A stretch of DNA of 64,000 nt from NCBI RefSeq assembly GCF_002119685.1, contig NZ_CP021108.1, forward strand, positions 124,001 to 188,000, written 5' to 3'. Below are positions 25,211-34,241 of the stretch, one piece after another. How positions within the stretch are numbered: position 1 is the first letter of the stretch; each line of letters begins with the position of its first letter. Source of the DNA: Bordetella genomosp. 8. Its GTDB lineage: Bacteria; Pseudomonadota; Gammaproteobacteria; Burkholderiales; Burkholderiaceae_B. A program made the position numbers and the translations under genes. The notes below the pieces were generated by a model. That model had not been told where the DNA came from. It saw only the letters and a program-made list of their open reading frames with translations, and ran no database searches.

Positions 25211-26648
25211 GCAAAATATTGTACCTATGACTCGTCACGCCTTAGAACTCCGGCCCGGGCAACACCTTGCCCTGACTCCACAGCTGCAGCAGTCCATCCG
25301 GATGCTGCAGTTGTCGACGCTCGCCCTGGAAGCGGAGATTTCCCAGGCGCTGGACGAAAACCCGCTGCTGGAGCGCGACGAAGAGCCGGCGATCGAGGAC
25401 ATCGATCCCAATCGCGAGGAATCCGCGCATGACGACGACCCGGCGCCGGAGCGCGAGACCGGGGTGGATGAAATGCCGGGCGCCAAGGGCGTGCATTCGG
25501 ACGACGACAGCGATATGCCGGAGGCCGCGCGCGGCGAAACCTTGCGCGAACACCTGCTGGCGCAGCTCGCGCTGACGCGGGCCAGCCGCCGCGACGCGGC
25601 GCTGGTCGCGCTGCTGATCGACGAACTGGACGACAACGGCTACCTGGGCTCGCCCCTGGAGGAAATCCTCAGCTGGCTGCCGGCGGAAATCGAAGCCGAC
25701 GTCGACGAGCTGCGCGCCGCGCTGCGGCTGCTGCAATCCTTCGATCCGCCCGGCATCGGCGCCCGCGACATGGCGGAGTGCCTGGCCCTGCAGCTGCGCG
25801 ATCCGGACCTCGCCGCCTTGCCCGAAGCCGCCGATCCCGCCGTGCTGGCCTGGGCGCGCACGATATGCGCGGAGCATCTGCAATTGCTGGCGGCCAGCAA
25901 CCCGGCCCGGCTGCGCGAAGTCCTGCCTTGCGACGACGCCACCGTGCGGGCGGCCCGCGCCCTGATCCTGAAGCTGGATCCCCGGCCCGGCCGCCGCTGG
26001 ACCATACCGGTCGCCGACTACGCCATCCCGGACGTCATCGTGCGCAAGACGCGCAAGGGCTGGCGGGTGGTATTGAACAGCGCCGCCATGCCGCGCCTGC
26101 GCATCAACGGCGTCTACGCGCAGATGCTGGGCAACCAGCGGGAAGCCAGCCACGCCGCCCTGCACGCGCAGTTGCAGCAGGCGCGATGGATGATCCGCAA
26201 CGTCGAGCAGCGCTTCGACACCATCCTGCGGGTGGCGCAGGCCATCGTCGATCACCAGGCCGCCTTCTTCAGCCAGGGGCCGTCCGCCATGCGGCCCTTG
26301 ATCCTGAAAGACATCGCGGGCGAGTTGGGCCTGCACGAATCCACGATTTCACGGGCCACGACGCAGAAGTACATGCTCACTCCGTTTGGCACCATGGAGC
26401 TCAAGGATTTCTTTGGCGCCGGGGTGGCCACCGAGAGCGGGGACGCCGCTTCCGCGACGGCCGTGCAGGCCCACATCAAGCGCCTGGTGGCGGAGGAAAA
26501 CCGTGCCAAGCCGCTCTCCGACAACCAGCTCATGCTGAAACTGGCCGAACAGGGGATCGTCATCGCGCGCCGTACCGTGGCCAAATATCGTGAAGCCATG
26601 CGCATCGCGCCAGCGTCGGTACGCAAGGCCCAGGCATCACTACGCTAG
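25209..26648 (+). CDS. rpoN: RNA polymerase sigma-54 factor
   Basis: A 479-residue sigma-54. Region I is Gln/Leu-rich (QHLALTPQLQQSIRMLQL, ending DENPLLE). An acidic region II follows (about residues 55-115), then the core-binding domain, the HTH region (LKDIAGELGLHESTISRAT) and the RpoN box ARRTVAKYRE near the C-terminus. All regions are intact. AGGT precedes the ATG at 25209; ATG 25227 (MTRHALELRPG) is an alternative start that would clear the overlap with the divergent gene. The common lptAB-rpoN-hpf-ptsN neighbours are absent. Confidence 0.95.
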   Translation: MQNIVPMTRHALELRPGQHLALTPQLQQSIRMLQLSTLALEAEISQALDENPLLERDEEPAIEDIDPNREESAHDDDPAPERETGVDEMPGAKGVHSDDDSDMPEAARGETLREHLLAQLALTRASRRDAALVALLIDELDDNGYLGSPLEEILSWLPAEIEADVDELRAALRLLQSFDPPGIGARDMAECLALQLRDPDLAALPEAADPAVLAWARTICAEHLQLLAASNPARLREVLPCDDATVRAARALILKLDPRPGRRWTIPVADYAIPDVIVRKTRKGWRVVLNSAAMPRLRINGVYAQMLGNQREASHAALHAQLQQARWMIRNVEQRFDTILRVAQAIVDHQAAFFSQGPSAMRPLILKDIAGELGLHESTISRATTQKYMLTPFGTMELKDFFGAGVATESGDAASATAVQAHIKRLVAEENRAKPLSDNQLMLKLAEQGIVIARRTVAKYREAMRIAPASVRKAQASLR

Positions 26649-26697
26649 CAAGGATGCAGCATCGCCGCGTCCCCGCTTTTTGCAGTTGCCGTAATGC

Positions 26698-26719
26698 GAA
26701 TAATTTTCGATAATAATTC
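26698..26719. promoter_or_regulatory. Fur-box-like palindrome before bfd
   Basis: GAATAATTTTCGATAATAATTC is an AT-rich palindrome matching its own complement at 18 of 22 positions, in a GC-rich setting. It resembles Fur sites built from GATAAT units and ends one base before the bfd ATG, so Fur bound here would block transcription or translation initiation. Confidence 0.6.
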
Positions 26720-26720
26720 C

Positions 26721-26993
26721 ATGTACGTTTGTGTCTGCAACGCCATCACCGAACGCCAGGTCCGCGCCGCCGTGGACGGGGGCGCCGCCACGCTCGACGA
26801 TCTTCAGTTCGAGCTGGGTGTCGCCACGTGCTGCGGAACGTGTGCCGCGACCGCCGTGGAATACCTGCCCGGCGGCCGCTGCTCCAGCGTCTGCGAAGTG
26901 CGCACCCTGACCCATGCCGCGGCGGTCCCCATCGCCGATCAAAGCGGTGCGGCGGCCAATGGCTTTCCCATTCCGGTCGTAGCGGCTGCCTGA
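26721..26993 (+). CDS. bfd: Bacterioferritin-associated ferredoxin
   Basis: A 90-residue [2Fe-2S] protein that reduces bacterioferritin to release stored iron. The four cluster cysteines are in CVC (residues 4 and 6) and the CCGTC motif (39 and 42 region), as in Bfd. The C-terminus is longer than the usual 64-70 residues. No ribosome-binding site is visible before the ATG; the Fur-like palindrome occupies that place. The last 55 nt overlap the end of the convergent LysR-type gene. Its partner bfr lies 2 kb away. Confidence 0.92.
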   Translation: MYVCVCNAITERQVRAAVDGGAATLDDLQFELGVATCCGTCAATAVEYLPGGRCSSVCEVRTLTHAAAVPIADQSGAAANGFPIPVVAAA

Positions 26994-27865
26994 GCCGCGA
27001 GCAAGGCCGCCGCGCCCCGCTGCCTGTCGCAGAAGCGGCGCAGGATGGCGGCCATGTCATGCGCGCTGTCCGGCGCTTCATGATGGGCGATCAGGGCCAG
27101 CTCCGTAGGCTCAATGGGCGGAAAGGCGTCGTCCACTATCGGGCAGGGTGCCTCCCAGCCCTCCATCCCGTGTTCGTCCAGCACCGACACGCCCAATCCC
27201 CCGCGCAGCGCCGCCTGGATCCCGGGCAGGTTGGGGCTTTCGTACACGATGCGCCAGCGCCGCCCGGCGCGCTCCAGGGCGTGGATGGCCCGTTCCCGAT
27301 AGAGGCAGCCCGCCGGCCGCATGACCAGCGGCACCGCGTCGTCGCCCACGGGCAAGGCGGTGGGCTCGCCCACCCAATGCAGCCGTTCCGGCCAGGCCGC
27401 GATGCCCGGGCCGCCATCCGGTTCCCGTTTCAGCAGTGCCAGATCCAGGTCGCCCTGGGCCAGGGCGGATCGCAGGCGGTAGCTCAGATCGCAGCACACC
27501 GATAGGCGGACGTCCGGACGCGAGCGCGCGAACGCGCCCACGATCTCGGTCAGTGCCGGCACCGCGAGGTCGTCGGGCAGGCCCAGGCGCACCGCTTCGG
27601 CGTGTGCCCCTTTGCCCACCGTGTCCGTCAGTTCGTTGGACAAGGCCAGGATACGGCGCGCATAGCCCAGCAAGCGTTCGCCGTCCTCGGTCAGCAGGGC
27701 TTTGCGGCCTTCACGGCGGAACAGCGCGCAGCCCAGTCTTTCCTCCAGCTTGCGGATCTGCTGGCTGACCGTGGATTGTGTGCGGTGCACGCGTTCGCTG
27801 GCCCGCGTGAAGCCGCCCGCGTCGACGACCGACACGAAACTGCGCAGAAGATCGATATCCGGCAT
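26939..27865 (-). CDS. LysR-family transcriptional regulator
   Basis: A 308-residue LysR-type regulator. The winged helix-turn-helix is at residues 3-62 (LLRSFVSVVDAGGFTRASER, then VHRTQSTVSQQIRKLE) and the effector-binding domain is at about 90-300. It is divergent from an EamA exporter gene across 122 nt, with a perfect 11-bp inverted repeat starting 3 nt before its ATG. Control of the exporter and of itself is inferred. Its 3' end overlaps bfd by 55 nt on the other strand. Effector unknown. Confidence 0.9.
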   Translation of the reverse strand: MPDIDLLRSFVSVVDAGGFTRASERVHRTQSTVSQQIRKLEERLGCALFRREGRKALLTEDGERLLGYARRILALSNELTDTVGKGAHAEAVRLGLPDDLAVPALTEIVGAFARSRPDVRLSVCCDLSYRLRSALAQGDLDLALLKREPDGGPGIAAWPERLHWVGEPTALPVGDDAVPLVMRPAGCLYRERAIHALERAGRRWRIVYESPNLPGIQAALRGGLGVSVLDEHGMEGWEAPCPIVDDAFPPIEPTELALIAHHEAPDSAHDMAAILRRFCDRQRGAAALLAAQAAATTGMGKPLAAAPL

Positions 27866-27868
27866 AGC

Positions 27869-27908
27869 TTATTCCCATCGGTTTTTCGAATACTTTTGAT
27901 GGGAATAA
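27869..27908. promoter_or_regulatory. Perfect inverted repeat in the LysR-EamA divergent promoter
   Basis: Arms TTATTCCCATC (27869-27879) and GATGGGAATAA (27898-27908) are perfect over 11 bp, around an AT-rich 18-nt spacer. It starts 3 nt from the LysR-type start codon and covers its ribosome-binding site, as expected for an autoregulated LysR gene. A second, less exact pair (27921-27933 with 27976-27988) folds over the EamA start codon. Confidence 0.75.
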
Positions 27909-27987
27909 AGAATTTGTCAATGAATCCAGGGCGCAACACAATCCGGTCAACCGTTCCGTAGTCGGGTGACTGATTCGCCCTGGGTTC

Positions 27988-28905
27988 ATGATGAAAACAC
28001 TACAAGCTGTCTCCACCGCTCCGCCCGCCTCGGCATCGCCCGTGGCCTGGGGGCCGATCACCGTGTTCTGCCTGCTGTGGAGCTCCGCCTTCGCCGCCGC
28101 CAAGATCGCGCTGCGCGACTGTCCTCCGCTGACCTTGCTGACGGTGCGGTTCTTCATCGCGGCGGTGCTGATGATCGGGCTGGCCCGCATCACCGGCGGC
28201 ATGCAGCGCCTGCCGTGGCGGCAGTGGGCCATGCTGTGCCTGCTGGGCGTCCTGAACAATGCGGTGTACCTGGGCTTGAGCTGGACCGGCATGATGACGG
28301 TGTCGTCCGCGTTCGCCGCCGTCATCGTCAGCACCAATCCCTTGCTGATCGGCGCGCTGGCGGGGCCGTTGCTGGGCGAGCGCGTGGGCTGGCGCAAGGT
28401 GGCCGGCTTGTGCCTGGGCCTGGCGGGCGTGGCGCTGGTACTGCGGTCGCGCCTGACCGGGGGCCATGAAGACGTGCACGGCACGCTGCTGGTGGTCGCG
28501 GCGCTGGGCGCCCTGGTGGCGGGCACGCTGCTCTATAAACGCCATACGCCCGACAGCAATATCTGGCTGGCCACCGGTGTGCAGTCGCTGGCGGGCGGAC
28601 TTGCCTTGCTGCCCTTTGCCTGGATCTACGAAGCGCAACTGCCCATCAACTACACGGCATCGTTGTTCTGGAGCATGGCCTACATGGTGGTCGCCATTTC
28701 CATGGGCGGATTCGGCCTGTGGTTCCTTATCCTCTCGCGTTCCAGCGCCACCGCGGCCAGCGCCCTGCATTTCCTGATGCCGCCGCTGGGGCTGCTGTTC
28801 GGCTGGGCGATACTGGCCGAGCCGGTCGCGGTCATGGACCTCGTCGGGATCGTGCCCATCGCCCTTGGAATCTGGATGGCGACGCGGCCGGCGCGACCTG
28901 CCTGA
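27988..28905 (+). CDS. EamA/DMT-family transporter
   Basis: A 305-residue inner-membrane protein with ten hydrophobic segments in two EamA repeats (about residues 15-150 and 165-300). Typical motifs are WSSAFAAAKIAL at the start of repeat 1 and LGLLFGWAILAEPV at the end of repeat 2. Such proteins export amino acids or small metabolites; the substrate is not known. Divergent from the LysR-type regulator that probably controls it. Confidence 0.9.
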   Translation: MMKTLQAVSTAPPASASPVAWGPITVFCLLWSSAFAAAKIALRDCPPLTLLTVRFFIAAVLMIGLARITGGMQRLPWRQWAMLCLLGVLNNAVYLGLSWTGMMTVSSAFAAVIVSTNPLLIGALAGPLLGERVGWRKVAGLCLGLAGVALVLRSRLTGGHEDVHGTLLVVAALGALVAGTLLYKRHTPDSNIWLATGVQSLAGGLALLPFAWIYEAQLPINYTASLFWSMAYMVVAISMGGFGLWFLILSRSSATAASALHFLMPPLGLLFGWAILAEPVAVMDLVGIVPIALGIWMATRPARPA

Positions 28906-29061
28906 CCGCATCTCGATACCCCACGTACGCCGACTCATTCTCATTGCGTTGCTGCTTACGCTTACAGCTACCGCTTGCAGCGCGATTTACCACATGCGCC
29001 TCAGGGGTATGCTGGCGCGCCACTGGATGGTAGTCTGCCGGGATTCAGCAAGGAGTCCATC

Positions 29062-29538
29062 ATGCAAGGCGACAAAACCGTCATCCAATTTTTGAACAAG
29101 CAATTGACCAATGAGTTGACGGCCATCAACCAGTACTTCCTTCATGCGCGCATGTTGCGCCACTGGGGGCTGAACAAGCTGGGCAAACATGAATACGAAG
29201 AGTCCATCGGCGAAATGAAGCACGCCGACCGGCTCATCGAACGCATCTTCATGCTGGATGGTCTGCCGAACCTGCAGGACCTGCACAAGCTGCTGATCGG
29301 CGAAGACGTGCCGGAACTCCTGGCCTGTGACCTGAAGCTGGAGCAGGCCGCCCAGGCGACCGTGAAGGAAGCCATCGCGCACTGCGAGTCCGTGCGCGAC
29401 TACGTGTCCCGCGATCTATTCCAGGACATCCTGGACGACACCGAGGAACACATCGACTACCTGGAAACGCAGATCGGCCTGGTCGATCAGGTGGGCTTGC
29501 AGAACTATCTGCAAAGCCAGATGGAAGTATCGGAGTAA
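29062..29538 (+). CDS. bfr: Bacterioferritin
   Basis: A 158-residue iron-storage subunit of the 24-mer cage. Ferroxidase ligands appear in place (Glu in [10 protein letters not shown], Glu-Met-Lys-His in [10 protein letters not shown], Glu/His in [11 protein letters not shown]), and the haem Met is in the GEMKHAD motif (about residue 52). AAGGAG precedes the ATG at 29062. A CTCATTCTCATTG stretch near 28934 resembles part of a Fur box, but is not convincing alone. Confidence 0.95.
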   Translation: MQGDKTVIQFLNKQLTNELTAINQYFLHARMLRHWGLNKLGKHEYEESIGEMKHADRLIERIFMLDGLPNLQDLHKLLIGEDVPELLACDLKLEQAAQATVKEAIAHCESVRDYVSRDLFQDILDDTEEHIDYLETQIGLVDQVGLQNYLQSQMEVSE

Positions 29539-29543
29539 GCCGT

Positions 29544-30239
29544 CTACGGACGGTGCGGGCACTCGGGGATGTTTCCCCATGCCTGATTGGGCGCGCAGTA
29601 CTTATTGCGCGCATTCCACGCGCAGGTCGGACGCTCGAAGAAACCGGCGTCCGCGCATTGCGCGAGTTCACGCCGCAGGGCATCCTGCCAACCCTTCTGG
29701 CCCGCGCCGGCTGACGCCTGTTGCTGCGGGGCCGGCATGTCCACCGATTGCACGATGGGCTGCTGGCTGACGTTGCGCGAGGCCTGGATCTGCGCGTATT
29801 GCTGCGCCGATTGCGCGGTCTGCGCCTGCTGGGTCGCCAGGTCCAGCGTCGTGACGTCGCTGCCGCCGGGCGGCAGGGCGGATTGGGTCGCGGCCGCGAT
29901 CTGGCGCGCCTGGTCCATGGAAATGCTGTCGCGGGAAATCATGACCGACGGGTCTTTCACGGTGTCGAACAGCGACACCGTGGCGACCGTCCAGTTGGTG
30001 CCGGTCGGGCGATCAGGCACGCCCAGGGTACCGTCGATGCGGGGCTGCGGCGGCTGCGCCGTGTAGGGGCGGCCGTCCGCGTCCAGTATGGGTTCCTGAT
30101 TCGAATCGGTTTCGTTGGGCGTACGCGTGGCGGTGGGCGCATGCGCCACCAACCAATCACCGAACTGGATGCCGCCCCACGCGGAGGCAGCCAGGGCCAC
30201 CAGCAGTGTCGCGAACAATACTCGCCAAGACATTCTCAA
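29544..30239 (-). CDS. Conserved exported hypothetical protein, 231 aa
   Basis: I do not recognise a family. The N-terminal hydrophobic helix (about residues 5-23, WRVLFATLLVALAASAWGG) is a signal peptide or anchor. A Gln/Ala-rich middle follows (TQQAQTAQSAQQYAQIQAS), and a compact C-terminus carries four cysteines in about 25 residues (LAQCADAGFFERPTCAW, KYCAPNQAWGNIPECPH), which suggests two disulfides in the periplasm. It begins 4 nt after prfC ends and is surely co-transcribed with it. Confidence 0.7.
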   Translation of the reverse strand: MRMSWRVLFATLLVALAASAWGGIQFGDWLVAHAPTATRTPNETDSNQEPILDADGRPYTAQPPQPRIDGTLGVPDRPTGTNWTVATVSLFDTVKDPSVMISRDSISMDQARQIAAATQSALPPGGSDVTTLDLATQQAQTAQSAQQYAQIQASRNVSQQPIVQSVDMPAPQQQASAGAGQKGWQDALRRELAQCADAGFFERPTCAWNARNKYCAPNQAWGNIPECPHRP

Positions 30240-30243
30240 CCTC

Positions 30244-31857
30244 TTAAGCCTGGGCCTTGTCGCCGAACACCCGCCCGCCGTGCTCCCGCATCGCGTGGAA
30301 CTTCACATCCGGATACAGTTCTTCCGCGACACGCAGCTGCGCGGGCGAGCCGATCAGAAACGCGGCCGCGTCCACCACATCATAGGCGATATGGGCTGCA
30401 TTGGCATCCATGAACTTTCGCAGAGCGCGGGGGTCTTCCGACGTAATCCATCGTGCCATGGTGTAACGCGATTGCATGAGCCTGGCGTCGACGCCGTACT
30501 CCGTCTTCAGGCGATGCTGCACCACTTCGAACTGCAACTGGCCGACCGCGCCCAGCAGCATGGCGCCGCCCGCCGCGACCGGTCGGAACACCTGGATGGC
30601 GCCTTCTTCGCCCAGCTGCGCCAGCCCGGTGCGCAGTTGCTTGGTGCGCAGGGGATCCTTGACTTCGACGGCCTGGAACAGCTCCGGCGCGAAAAACGGC
30701 AGGCCCGTGAACTGCAGGATTTCGCCTTCCGTCAGCACATCGCCCAGTTGCAGCACGCCGTGGTTGGGGATGCCGATCACGTCGCCGGCATAGGCTTCGT
30801 CCAGCAATTCGCGGCGCTGGGACAGGAAGGACACGACGTTGTTGGGCCGCATTTCCTTGTTGGTGCGACAGACCTTCAGGCGCATGCCGCGTTCGAAGCG
30901 GCCTGAGCTGACGCGCACGAACGCCACGCGGTCGCGGTGCGCCGGGTCCATATTGGCCTGCACCTTGAACACGACGCCGGTAAAGCGCGGTTCGTCGGGC
31001 TGCACCACGCGTTGCAGAGCCGGGCGCGGCCCCGGCCGCGGCGCGAGCTCGACCAGCGCGTCCAGCACTTCCTGCACGCCGAAGTTGTTGATGGCCGAGC
31101 CGAAGAACACGGGCGTCTGCTTGCCGTCCAGAAAGGCTGGCGCGTCGAAGGCTGGCGACGCCTCGGTGATCAGGCCGATTTCCTCGTGCGCCTTGGCGAA
31201 GGCATCGCCGAAGCGTTCGGCGATCGCCGGATTGTCCAGGCCCTGGATGAATTCGTCGTCGTCGCCGCGCCGTTCCTGGCCGGCGCGGAAGATGCGCATG
31301 CGGTCCTGGCGGATATCGAAGACGCCGCCGAAGGTCTTGCCCATGCCGACGGGCCAGGAAAACGGCACCGCGTCCATGCCCAGATGCGACTCGATTTCAG
31401 CCAGCAATTCCAGGGGCTCGCGGACTTCGCGGTCCATCTTGTTGATGAAGGTGATGATGGGCGTGTTGCGCGCGCGGCAGACCTGCAGCAGCCGCTTGGT
31501 CTGCGGCTCCACGCCGTTGGCGGCATCGATCACCATCAACGCCGCGTCAACGGCCGTCAGCACGCGATAGGTATCTTCCGAAAAGTCCTGGTGGCCCGGG
31601 GTGTCCAGCAGATTGATGACGCTGTCGCGATACTCCATCTGCATGACCGACGACGCGACCGAAATGCCGCGCTGCTTTTCGATTTCCATCCAGTCCGAAG
31701 ATGCGTGCCGGCTGGCTTTGCGAGCCTTGACGCTGCCGGCGATCTGGATCGCGCCCGCGAAAAGCAGCAGCTTTTCGGTCAGCGTGGTCTTGCCGGCGTC
31801 GGGGTGCGAGATGATGGCGAAGGTGCGTCGCCGCGCGACTTCTTTCTGGATATTCAT
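30244..31857 (-). CDS. prfC: Peptide chain release factor 3
   Basis: A 537-residue translational GTPase that removes RF1/RF2 from the ribosome after termination. G1 is SHPDAGKTTL, G2 region KARKASRHASSDW with QRGISV, G3 LDTPGHQDF, G4 INKMDR. Domain 2 and the RF3-specific C-terminal domain (GVVFKVQANMDP, PVAAGGAMLLGAVGQLQFEV) are complete. The ATG at 31857 is the first in frame. A short exported-protein gene follows in the same operon. Confidence 0.97.
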   Translation of the reverse strand: MNIQKEVARRRTFAIISHPDAGKTTLTEKLLLFAGAIQIAGSVKARKASRHASSDWMEIEKQRGISVASSVMQMEYRDSVINLLDTPGHQDFSEDTYRVLTAVDAALMVIDAANGVEPQTKRLLQVCRARNTPIITFINKMDREVREPLELLAEIESHLGMDAVPFSWPVGMGKTFGGVFDIRQDRMRIFRAGQERRGDDDEFIQGLDNPAIAERFGDAFAKAHEEIGLITEASPAFDAPAFLDGKQTPVFFGSAINNFGVQEVLDALVELAPRPGPRPALQRVVQPDEPRFTGVVFKVQANMDPAHRDRVAFVRVSSGRFERGMRLKVCRTNKEMRPNNVVSFLSQRRELLDEAYAGDVIGIPNHGVLQLGDVLTEGEILQFTGLPFFAPELFQAVEVKDPLRTKQLRTGLAQLGEEGAIQVFRPVAAGGAMLLGAVGQLQFEVVQHRLKTEYGVDARLMQSRYTMARWITSEDPRALRKFMDANAAHIAYDVVDAAAFLIGSPAQLRVAEELYPDVKFHAMREHGGRVFGDKAQA

Positions 31858-31909
31858 ATGCAGTGGATTTTACAGGCGCGCCTGGCGCGATGTTCGGTGT
31901 GCCCGGCTC

Positions 31910-32539
31910 TTACTGCGCCCGCCGGAAGCAGGCCAGCAGCAGCCCGGCCGCCATGAACAGGCTGCCGAAGGCGCGGTTCATCCATTTGATGTGCGAGGCG
32001 CTGCGCAACAGGCGCAGGACCTTGGCGGCCAGCAGCGTGTAGAAGGCCATGGCCACCGTGTCGGTCAGCGCCATGGTGGCGGCGATCGCCGTGTACTGCA
32101 CGCCCATCGGCCGCGCGGCGTCGATGAACTGCGGCACGACCGCTAGCAGGAACACCGTGCCCTTGGGATTGCTCGCGTTGACCAGGAAACCGCGCACGAT
32201 CAGCGCGCGCCGCGATTCCTGGACAGGCGGCACGCCGTCCAGCGTCACCGGCGCCACCTGTGCGCGGAACTGGCGCCAACCCAGGTAAATCAGATAGGCG
32301 ACCCCCAGGTACTTGACCACGGCGAAAGCGGTTTCCGAGGTGGCCAGCAAGGTGCCCAGGCCGATGCCGACCACCGCCAGCTGGAACATGATGCCCAGGA
32401 TCAGCCCGGCGGTATTCCAGTAGCCACGCGCGAACCCGTGGCGCAGCCCGGAGGTCATGGCCGAAAGCGCGCCGGCGCCGGGCGAAAAGGAAATCGCCAG
32501 CGAGGCCAGCAGGAAGGTCAACCAGGTGGATAGCAGCAC
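31910..32539 (-). CDS. LysE-family exporter (RhtB-like)
   Basis: A 209-residue membrane protein with six hydrophobic segments. The family motifs are SFSPGAGALSAMTSGLRHG near the N-terminus and NASNPKGTVFLLAVVPQF in the middle. The start is a GTG at 32539 with AAGGAA at good spacing; the longer in-frame extension runs into antisense of the helicase tail. It lies 58 nt after the helicase gene on the same strand. Homoserine lactone or threonine-type substrates are typical for the subfamily, but not shown here. Confidence 0.88.
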   Translation of the reverse strand: MLLSTWLTFLLASLAISFSPGAGALSAMTSGLRHGFARGYWNTAGLILGIMFQLAVVGIGLGTLLATSETAFAVVKYLGVAYLIYLGWRQFRAQVAPVTLDGVPPVQESRRALIVRGFLVNASNPKGTVFLLAVVPQFIDAARPMGVQYTAIAATMALTDTVAMAFYTLLAAKVLRLLRSASHIKWMNRAFGSLFMAAGLLLACFRRAQ

Positions 32540-32597
32540 GGATGTTCCTTGTCGGCGGCGGCGCGGTTGCGGGCCGCGCCGGAAACTCAGTCGCCCA

Positions 32598-34241
32598 TCA
32601 CTTCGACAGCAAGGCCGAGCGGCGGCCGCTGCCCTGGCCCAAGGCGGGGCGCGGCGCCGGCGCGCGAGCGGGCTGTCCGCCGGCGGAAGCGCCGGGACGG
32701 CCGTCACGCCGTCCGTTGCTGGCGGCCCGGCGATCGCCGGACGAGCCGTGGCCGCCGTTGGCGGCGTTGGCGCCACGCGCGCCACCCGCCGAGCGGTGTT
32801 CGCCGTTGCCGTTGCCATTGCCCCGGCCCGCGCCGCCGTTGCCATTGCTGGCGCGACGGTCGCCGTTGCCCGTCGGGCGTTGGCCGCTCGCGGCCCTGCC
32901 GCCGTCACGGCCACCGGCGTGCGCCAGACCCGCCGGGCCCGTCGCCGCGCGCCGCGCGCCGCCATTGGCATCGGCGCCGCGTCCGCCGCCGTTGCCCGGC
33001 CGCCCGCCGTTCCGGCCCCGGCCGCCGCCGCCGCGCGGACCGCGCGAATCGCGTTCGTCGTCGTCGTCCTCGGGTTCGCGCACGGCCGTGGGCGAAGGCT
33101 TCCAGCCCTGCACTTCAACGCGCTCGATCGGCTTGCGGATCAGCTTTTCGATGGCCTTCAGCAGCTTGATTTCGCTCGGGTCCACCAGCGAGATCGCGGC
33201 GCCGGTCGCGCCCGCGCGGCCGGTGCGGCCGATGCGGTGCACGTAGTCTTCCGGCACATTGGGGAGTTCGAAATTGACCACCTGCGGCAACTGGTCGATA
33301 TCCAGGCCGCGCGCCGCGATGTCGGTGGCCACCAGCACGGCGACGGTGCCCGCCTTGAAGCCGGCCAGCGCGCGCGTGCGTGCCGCCTGGCTCTTGTTGC
33401 CATGGATGGCGGCGGCGCTCAGCCCGTCCTTGACCAGCTTTTCGGCCAGGCGGTTGGCGCCATGCTTGGTGCGCGTGAAGACCAGCACCTGGTGCCAGCC
33501 GCTTTCGCGGATGATATGGCTGATCAGGTCGCGCTTGTGGTGCTGCTCGACCAGATGCATGGTCTGGGTGACCAGTTCCGTGGCGGTATTGCGCGGCGTC
33601 ACCGAGACTTCGCCCGGGTCGTTCAATACACCGCGCGCCAGCGTGCGGATTTCCTCCGAGAAGGTGGCGGAAAACAGCAGGTTCTGACGCTGCTTCGGCA
33701 GCAGGGCCAGCACCTTGCGGATATCGCGGATGAAGCCCATGTCCAGCATGCGGTCGGCTTCGTCCAGGACCAGGATTTCCACGCCCGATAGGTCGACGGT
33801 TTTCTGTCCCGCGTGATCCAGCAGGCGACCCGGCGTGGCGACCAGGATGTCGAGCGGCTTTTTCAGCGCGGAGATCTGCGGATTGATGTTGACGCCACCG
33901 AACATCACCATGGACGTCAGCGGTGTGTGCTTGCCGTAGGTCTGCACGGATTCCTCGACCTGCGCCGTCAGTTCGCGCGTGGGCGTCAGGATCAGGCAGC
34001 GCGGGCGGCCGGGCTTGCGCAGCGCCGGCTTGGTCAGCATCAGGCGGTGCAGGATGGGCAGGGTGAAGCCGGCGGTCTTGCCGGTGCCGGTCTGGGCGGC
34101 GGCCAGCAGATCACCGCCTTGCAATACCAGCGGAATGGCCTGGGCCTGGATGGGGGTGGGCGCGGTGTAGCCGGTCTCGGCGATCGCGCGCAACAGGGAA
34201 TCAGCCAACCCGAGGTCGGCGAAAGAGGTGATGACAGTCAA
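32598..34241 (-). CDS. rhlE: DEAD-box RNA helicase (RhlE-like)
   Basis: A 547-residue helicase. Q motif [13 protein letters not shown], motif [10 protein letters not shown], Ia [10 protein letters not shown], Ib [60 protein letters not shown]. The last 150 residues are a low-complexity Gly/Asn/Arg/Ala tail (RGG-like), likely RNA-binding. No ATG lies at the conserved N-terminus ([14 protein letters not shown]); the best start is a TTG at 34241 with GGAG 6 nt upstream. A TACAAT about 160 nt upstream would give a long 5' leader, as in cold-induced helicases. Confidence 0.92.
   Translation of the reverse strand: MTVITSFADLGLADSLLRAIAETGYTAPTPIQAQAIPLVLQGGDLLAAAQTGTGKTAGFTLPILHRLMLTKPALRKPGRPRCLILTPTRELTAQVEESVQTYGKHTPLTSMVMFGGVNINPQISALKKPLDILVATPGRLLDHAGQKTVDLSGVEILVLDEADRMLDMGFIRDIRKVLALLPKQRQNLLFSATFSEEIRTLARGVLNDPGEVSVTPRNTATELVTQTMHLVEQHHKRDLISHIIRESGWHQVLVFTRTKHGANRLAEKLVKDGLSAAAIHGNKSQAARTRALAGFKAGTVAVLVATDIAARGLDIDQLPQVVNFELPNVPEDYVHRIGRTGRAGATGAAISLVDPSEIKLLKAIEKLIRKPIERVEVQGWKPSPTAVREPEDDDDERDSRGPRGGGGRGRNGGRPGNGGGRGADANGGARRAATGPAGLAHAGGRDGGRAASGQRPTGNGDRRASNGNGGAGRGNGNGNGEHRSAGGARGANAANGGHGSSGDRRAASNGRRDGRPGASAGGQPARAPAPRPALGQGSGRRSALLSK

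Noticed and set aside
28934..28947. Possible Fur box before bfr (CTCATTCTCATTG)
   Set aside because: Only one half resembles the consensus and there is no palindrome; too weak to call.
28906..29061. Lipoprotein-like small frame ([18 protein letters not shown]) before bfr
   Set aside because: No proper start or ribosome-binding site, and the frame runs out of phase into bfr. The lipobox resemblance is chance.
32457..33791. Plus-strand frame rich in Ala/Arg opposite the helicase tail
   Set aside because: Antisense of the Gly/Asn/Arg tail and helicase core, which carry all DEAD-box motifs.
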